Below the pieces are notes generated by a model. The model searched no databases, was not told the origin of the DNA, and was given only the letters and a program-made list of their open reading frames with translations. The translations under genes were made by a program, and so were the position numbers. DNA of 64,000 nt from Clostridia bacterium (GTDB taxonomy: Bacteria > Bacillota > Clostridia > Oscillospirales > Acutalibacteraceae), in contig JAFRLX010000081.1 of assembly GCA_017430965.1 (NCBI GenBank), positions 1 to 64,000 on the forward strand. The letters run 5' to 3'. Positions 60,075 to 64,000 of this stretch are shown here, piece by piece (position 1 is the first letter of the stretch; each line of letters starts with the position of its first letter).

Positions 60075-60341
60075 TTATTCCTCACCGAAACCGTTCTCGA
60101 TAAGTGCGCTTGCAGCGTCGAGCATAGCCTGTTCGTCAGCGCCGTCACACTCAACCGTGATTTCGGCACCGCACTTAATACAGGCAGCCATAATTCCCAT
60201 AATGCCCTTGCCGTTGATATCCTTGCCTGCAAACTTGATGTTTACAGTCGAAGAAAACTTATTCATTTCGGTAACAAATACCTGAGCGGGACGCATATGA
60301 AGTCCCATTTTGTTTTTGATAGTAAAATCTTTAGAAACCAT
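60075..60341 (-). CDS. ptsH: HPr phosphocarrier with Gly at position 46
   Basis: 88 residues. The active His15 lies in MGLHMRPAQ as expected. HPr of Firmicutes normally has Ser46 in KSIMGVM, the target of HPr kinase; here the matching stretch is GKGIMGIMAACIKCGAEI with Gly46. Thus the phosphate relay from enzyme I to FruA should work while Ser-based catabolite control through CcpA should not, unless another HPr does it. Starts after a good ribosome binding site (AGAGG). It sits between fruA and ptsI. Confidence 0.95.
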   Translation of the reverse strand: MVSKDFTIKNKMGLHMRPAQVFVTEMNKFSSTVNIKFAGKDINGKGIMGIMAACIKCGAEITVECDGADEQAMLDAASALIENGFGEE

Positions 60342-60400
60342 AATTAACCTCTTTTATCAGTCCGAGCGGGCGGGTAAGCCCGCTCGGAATATTTCAATAA

Positions 60401-62332
60401 TTATTTTGCTTTAACTTCTTTATTCTTGTTCTTTTTGAGAAGTGAGAGAACCAATGCGCCTGCGACGCTTCCGGCAATGAGTGCAACAATGTATCCGACA
60501 GGATTTGTTACAACCGCAAAGGTAAATACGCCGCCGTGAGGAGCCGGGCAAGCACAACCGAAGAGTGCGCAAACAGCACCTGCGACACCTGAGCCTATCA
60601 TACAGGAAGGAATGACTCTGATTGGGTCTGAAGCTGCGTAAGGAATAGCACCTTCAGTGATGAAGCAAAGGCCCATAAGGTAGTTAACGAGACCGTTCTT
60701 TCTCTCTTCCGCCGTCCATTTGTTCTTAAAGATTGTTGTTGAAAGAGCGATTGCAATCGGAGGAACCATACCGCCAATCATAACCGCAGCCATAATCCAG
60801 GTGTTGCCGTCGGCAATAGCCGCTGTGCCGAACACGTAAGCCGCCTTGTTGAAGGGGCCGCCCATGTCAATAGCCATCATTGCCGCAAGTACGATTGAAA
60901 GAAGGAGCTTACTTGAGTCGCCAAGGCCTGTAAGGAAGTTTGAAAGTCCTGAATTGAGCAAACCTACAACAGGGTTGATTGCAAGCATAAACACGCCGAT
61001 AAGGAGTGTACCGAAAAGCGGGAAAATGAATACGGGCTTGATGCCGTCCATCGACTTCGGAAGCCAACCGAAAGCTTTTTTGATAAGATTAACGAGCAAA
61101 CCTGCAACGAAACCTGCAAGCAGTGCGCCGAGGAAACCGGAAACAGCCGTGTCATCACCTGTCGGTGAAGCCAGCGTCGCGCCTGTTGTTGCAAGATAAC
61201 CGCCGACAATACCGGGAAGCAAGCCGGGACGGTCTGCAATAGACATTGAAATGTAACCTGCAAGAATCGGAAGCATAAATGCAAATGCCGCTTTACCAAT
61301 CCAGAAGATTACGGAAGCTACGGGGTTTGTGAAGCCGAATGAATCTGTGCCCGCATTGCCGGCAAAGGTGTCAATAAGGAAGCCGATAGCAATAAGCACA
61401 CCGCCGCCTACAACGAAGGGAAGCATGTGAGAAACACCGTTCATAAGGTGCTTGTAAACCTTTCTGCCGAAGCCTTCCTTCTCATCGCCCTCATCTGCCG
61501 AAGTATCAGCAGAATCGGAATGATAAACGGGAGCCTTGCCGTCAAGAACTTTTTGAATGAGTTCTTCGGGCTTGTTGATGCCTTTTGTTACGGAAGTTTT
61601 GAGAACGGGCTTGCCATTAAAACGAGCCATTTCAACATTTCTGTCAACTGCACAGATGATGCCGTCACACTCTTCAATTTCTTTCTTTGTCAAAACATTC
61701 TTAGCTCCGCCAGAGCCGTCTGTTTCAACCTTGATTGTGATGCCCATTTTCTCGCCTGCCTGCTGAAGAGCCTCGGCAGCCATATAGGTATGAGCAATAC
61801 CTGTCGGGCAAGCGGTAACAGCCAATATTCTGTAGCCCTCTTCCTTCTTTTCCTCTACGGGAGGTTCTTCGGGGTACTTTTCAGCCTCCGCCTTGTCGAT
61901 GATTTCGATGTACTCTTCGGGAGTTTTTGCCGCGCGAAGCTTTGCGCAGAAATCAGCGTCCATAAGCATAACCATAAGTCTTGACAAAATTTCAAGATGA
62001 AGGTCACCGTCAAGAGGAGCGGCAATCATAAACAGAATGTCGGAAGCCTTGCCGTCCGGTGCGCCGTAATCAACGCCTGCGGGAACAGTGATTGCAGCAA
62101 GTCCGGGAGTTTTGACGCTCTCGCTCTTTGCGTGAGGCACTGCAATGCCCTCACCGATAGCTGTTGAACCCTGCTCTTCTCTTGCAAGAATAGCCTTTGT
62201 ATAGACCTCGGCATCGTTAAGATTGCCTGCCTTCCGGTGCAGTGAAACCATTTTTTCAATAGCTTCACTCTTTGATGCAGCTGAGGTGTTAAGCTCAATC
62301 GCATCTTTTTTGAGTAAGTCAATTATTCTCAT
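60401..62332 (-). CDS. fruA: fructose-specific PTS transporter, EIIABC
   Basis: 643 residues in the order A-B-C. EIIA (1-145) has the active His67 in AVPHAKS; EIIB (about 165-265) has Cys175 in VTACPTGIAHTYMAAEAL; EIIC (about 290-635) has about nine to ten helices with HLMNGVSHMLPFVVGGGVLI and GGPFNKAAYVFG. It takes up fructose as fructose-1-phosphate, the substrate of FruK. The linker between A and B is Glu/Lys-rich (KYPEEPPVEEKKEEGY). 59 bases before ptsH. Confidence 0.96.
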   Translation of the reverse strand: MRIIDLLKKDAIELNTSAASKSEAIEKMVSLHRKAGNLNDAEVYTKAILAREEQGSTAIGEGIAVPHAKSESVKTPGLAAITVPAGVDYGAPDGKASDILFMIAAPLDGDLHLEILSRLMVMLMDADFCAKLRAAKTPEEYIEIIDKAEAEKYPEEPPVEEKKEEGYRILAVTACPTGIAHTYMAAEALQQAGEKMGITIKVETDGSGGAKNVLTKKEIEECDGIICAVDRNVEMARFNGKPVLKTSVTKGINKPEELIQKVLDGKAPVYHSDSADTSADEGDEKEGFGRKVYKHLMNGVSHMLPFVVGGGVLIAIGFLIDTFAGNAGTDSFGFTNPVASVIFWIGKAAFAFMLPILAGYISMSIADRPGLLPGIVGGYLATTGATLASPTGDDTAVSGFLGALLAGFVAGLLVNLIKKAFGWLPKSMDGIKPVFIFPLFGTLLIGVFMLAINPVVGLLNSGLSNFLTGLGDSSKLLLSIVLAAMMAIDMGGPFNKAAYVFGTAAIADGNTWIMAAVMIGGMVPPIAIALSTTIFKNKWTAEERKNGLVNYLMGLCFITEGAIPYAASDPIRVIPSCMIGSGVAGAVCALFGCACPAPHGGVFTFAVVTNPVGYIVALIAGSVAGALVLSLLKKNKNKEVKAK

Positions 62333-62397
62333 ACTTACCTCCTACATTAAATATATTTAGGGAAAATTGCATTTATAAATATCAGCAAAGCTGATTA

Positions 62398-63300
62398 TTA
62401 AAGAATTTGATAAATCCTGTCTATGTCTTTCTTCTCGGCTAAGCCTTCGGAAAAAGCGGTTGCATTTCCGCAAGTGGCACCAAGCCTTAAGGCATGCTCA
62501 TAATCACCCTTTTGAAGAAAGCCCGCAACGAAGCCCGCAACCATACTGTCACCGCAACCGACACTGTTGATTAGCGTGCCCTTAGCATTACCGATTTTTT
62601 TGACAGCGCCAAACTCATCAATAAGCATTGCACCGTCTCCGCCTCTTGAAACGAGAACGTTTGAAGCACCCATCTGTTGAAGCTTCTTTGCGTATATCTC
62701 TATTTCTTCATCTGTTTTTGTTGTAACCGAGAACAAATCACCGAGCTCGTGATGATTGGGTTTAACAAGAAAAGGTTTATATTTTAACACCTTTAAGAGC
62801 AGCTCGCCCGTTGCATCAACCACAAACTTCACTCCCCTGCCCGAAAGCCTTTGCAAAATCTTTTCATAAACATCACTCGGTAGATTTTTCGGAACTGCGC
62901 CTGCAAGCACAAGCACATCTCCCTCTTTAATGTCGTCAAGCTTTGTGAGAAGCTCCTCAATTTCCGCTTCGCTGACATCGGGACCGTTCGCATTGATATC
63001 AAGTTCGGTGTCTGCTTTAATCTTAACATTAACTCTTGTCAGCCCGTTTTGGAGGTGGTTGAAATCGCACTCTATATTATCCTCTTTGAGCATTCTTTCA
63101 AGCTCTTCACCGGTGAAGCCCGCAACAAAGCCGAGAGCTTTGTTTTCGGTGCCAAGCCTTGACAAAACAACCGAAACATTGATTCCCTTGCCGCCGTAAT
63201 AAATCTGCTCTGCTTTCGAGCGATTAATATCATCGAATCTAAGGCTGCCGACCTTCATCACATAATCAAGAGCCGGATTCAAAGTGATAGTGTATACCAT
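62398..63300 (-). CDS. fruK: 1-phosphofructokinase
   Basis: 300 residues. The start YTITLNPALDYVMKV, the substrate site YYGGKGINVSVVLSRLG, KPNHHELGDLF, VSRGGDGAML and the ATP motif INSVGCGDSMVAGFVAGF (usual form has GAGD; Ala is Cys) are those of FruK in the PfkB family. It makes fructose-1,6-bisphosphate from the fructose-1-phosphate delivered by FruA. It begins 2 bases after fruR ends. Confidence 0.96.
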   Translation of the reverse strand: MVYTITLNPALDYVMKVGSLRFDDINRSKAEQIYYGGKGINVSVVLSRLGTENKALGFVAGFTGEELERMLKEDNIECDFNHLQNGLTRVNVKIKADTELDINANGPDVSEAEIEELLTKLDDIKEGDVLVLAGAVPKNLPSDVYEKILQRLSGRGVKFVVDATGELLLKVLKYKPFLVKPNHHELGDLFSVTTKTDEEIEIYAKKLQQMGASNVLVSRGGDGAMLIDEFGAVKKIGNAKGTLINSVGCGDSMVAGFVAGFLQKGDYEHALRLGATCGNATAFSEGLAEKKDIDRIYQIL

Positions 63301-63302
63301 AC

Positions 63303-64000
63303 TTACAACACCTCTTTTACTATTGTTTTTTTCTTTATTTCTTCGCTATCGCATTTGTCACAAATGATCGCGGAGCTTTCCAGCGGTTTAAATGATACCG
63401 CGCTGACAATGCCGAACTTGGTCGAATCGGCAAGCACATATGACACAAAGGAGTGTTCGCCGGCTATGGCTTTTATCATAGCCTCATCAGTGTCCGTTGT
63501 TGTGAAGCCTTGCTTCTCGGTGATTCCGTTTGTGCCGATGAAAGCTTTTGAAAAATTGTATTTTTGAAGATTTTGCGCTGCCACGATTCCGATAATTGCC
63601 TCTGTCGTGTCTTTGAGTTCACCCCCCAAAATGAACACCCGACAACCCTTTTGCGCCAACACCTGAGCGTGAGCTATTCCGTTCGTGACAAAAACCGCCT
63701 TGGTATTAAATATGTATTCCGTCATTAAAAATGTTGTTGAGCCTGCGTCAAGGAAAACATAGTCATCATCATTGATAAGGCTCGCCGCATAAGAAGCTAT
63801 CGCCCTCTTTTGTTCAAGATTTTTTCGGACCTTAACATTGATGTTATCTTCCTTGTTCAAAAATTCATGTTCGGGAAGTGTTGCTCCGCCATGAACCTTG
63901 TTGATTTTTCCGAGGTTTGCAAGCGCCAATAAATCACGCCTGATTGTTGCCTCGCTCGCTTCAAGCACCGAAGTAAGCTCGCCCACGGCAACTGAACCTT
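63303..64000 (-). CDS. fruR: DeoR-family regulator of the fructose operon, start beyond the window
   Basis: About 232 residues visible; the N-terminus is cut by the window edge. The DeoR helix-turn-helix is seen as VGELTSVLEASEATIRRDLLALANLG followed by KINKVHGGA, the family signature. The effector domain has YVFLDAGSTTFLMTEYI and EAIIGIVAAQNL. Such regulators sense fructose-1-phosphate and repress the fru operon when it is absent. As first gene of the operon it would control itself; the promoter and operator lie outside the window. Another possible frame start (GTG at 63986) is internal. Confidence 0.93.
   Translation of the reverse strand, partial: GSVAVGELTSVLEASEATIRRDLLALANLGKINKVHGGATLPEHEFLNKEDNINVKVRKNLEQKRAIASYAASLINDDDYVFLDAGSTTFLMTEYIFNTKAVFVTNGIAHAQVLAQKGCRVFILGGELKDTTEAIIGIVAAQNLQKYNFSKAFIGTNGITEKQGFTTTDTDEAMIKAIAGEHSFVSYVLADSTKFGIVSAVSFKPLESSAIICDKCDSEEIKKKTIVKEVL

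Noticed and set aside
1..64000. tRNA or rRNA genes
   Set aside because: I looked for T-arm motifs such as GGTTCGAATCC and for rRNA-like stretches and found none outside coding sequence; a covariance search would settle it.

Overview
The window looks like chromosomal DNA of a spore-forming, probably gut-dwelling member of the Clostridia (Bacillota), most like the Oscillospiraceae/Ruminococcaceae. This rests on a SpoVAD tail, an hrcA-grpE-dnaK-dnaJ operon with a CIRCE operator, consensus sigma-A promoters with 17-base spacers, strong AGGAGG-type ribosome binding sites, giant BspA-like leucine-rich repeat proteins, glycan enzymes (GH2, GH3) and a fructose PTS operon. The assignment is inference from gene content; no rRNA or tRNA gene was seen.

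Layout. 1-5.6 kb: end of spoVAD broken by an in-frame TAG; two small genes; a DUF6036 nucleotidyltransferase with a frameshifted partner; a cluster with a chloramphenicol-acetyltransferase-like enzyme, a DUF362 protein, a vat-type acetyltransferase with an internal deletion, a GNAT and a membrane protein. 5.6-10.6 kb: alpha/beta hydrolase, VanX-type dipeptidase lipoprotein, a second lipoprotein, and a divergent pair of units, one carrying a multi-zinc-ribbon protein plus a protein of unknown fold. 10.7-22.1 kb: two secreted LRR proteins, one of about 1,707 residues with an extremely cysteine-rich N-terminus, next to a signalling operon (7TM sensor with a degenerate ATPase, histidine kinase, LuxR-type regulator). 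22.2-27.3 kb: class I heat-shock operon. 27.3-31.2 kb: folate/B12 methionine synthesis (metF, separate MetH-activation protein, metH). 31.2-33 kb: low-molecular-weight phosphatase set between two repeat copies, then a YhhN-family membrane protein. 33.2-42.5 kb: secreted zinc-ribbon-repeat protein, two HD-GYP sensor proteins, an MFS transporter, an aldo/keto reductase and a small unknown. 43-45 kb: mannose-6-phosphate isomerase and PfkB sugar kinase. 45.2-49.5 kb: 1,435-residue LRR protein with a 69-base tandem array. 49.5-50.3 kb: gene-free, repeat-rich, highly structured DNA. 50.3-57.7 kb: beta-mannosidase, GH3 glucosidase and GPH transporter, one operon. 57.7-58.4 kb: gene-free with several hairpins. 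58.4-64 kb: fruR-fruK-fruA-ptsH-ptsI.

How it fits together. Sugar genes suggest uptake and hydrolysis of beta-mannosides/glucosides plus PTS fructose uptake. The secreted LRR/Fn3/zinc-ribbon-like proteins look like a surface protein family: three of them share a closely related C-terminal double Fn3 tail ending near the last residues in a Lys-rich KVKTK-like sequence, which could be a common surface-retention or export module. The most unusual items are the cysteine-rich giant (about 64 Cys in about 300 residues) beside a paired-sensor signalling operon, an HPr with Gly where the regulatory Ser46 is expected, the structured element at 49.76-50.25 kb, and three broken or recoded genes in the first 4.4 kb (amber in spoVAD, -1 shift at a T6 run, internal deletion in vat). 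Coordinates of starts were chosen by ribosome binding site, so several differ from the longest open frame.
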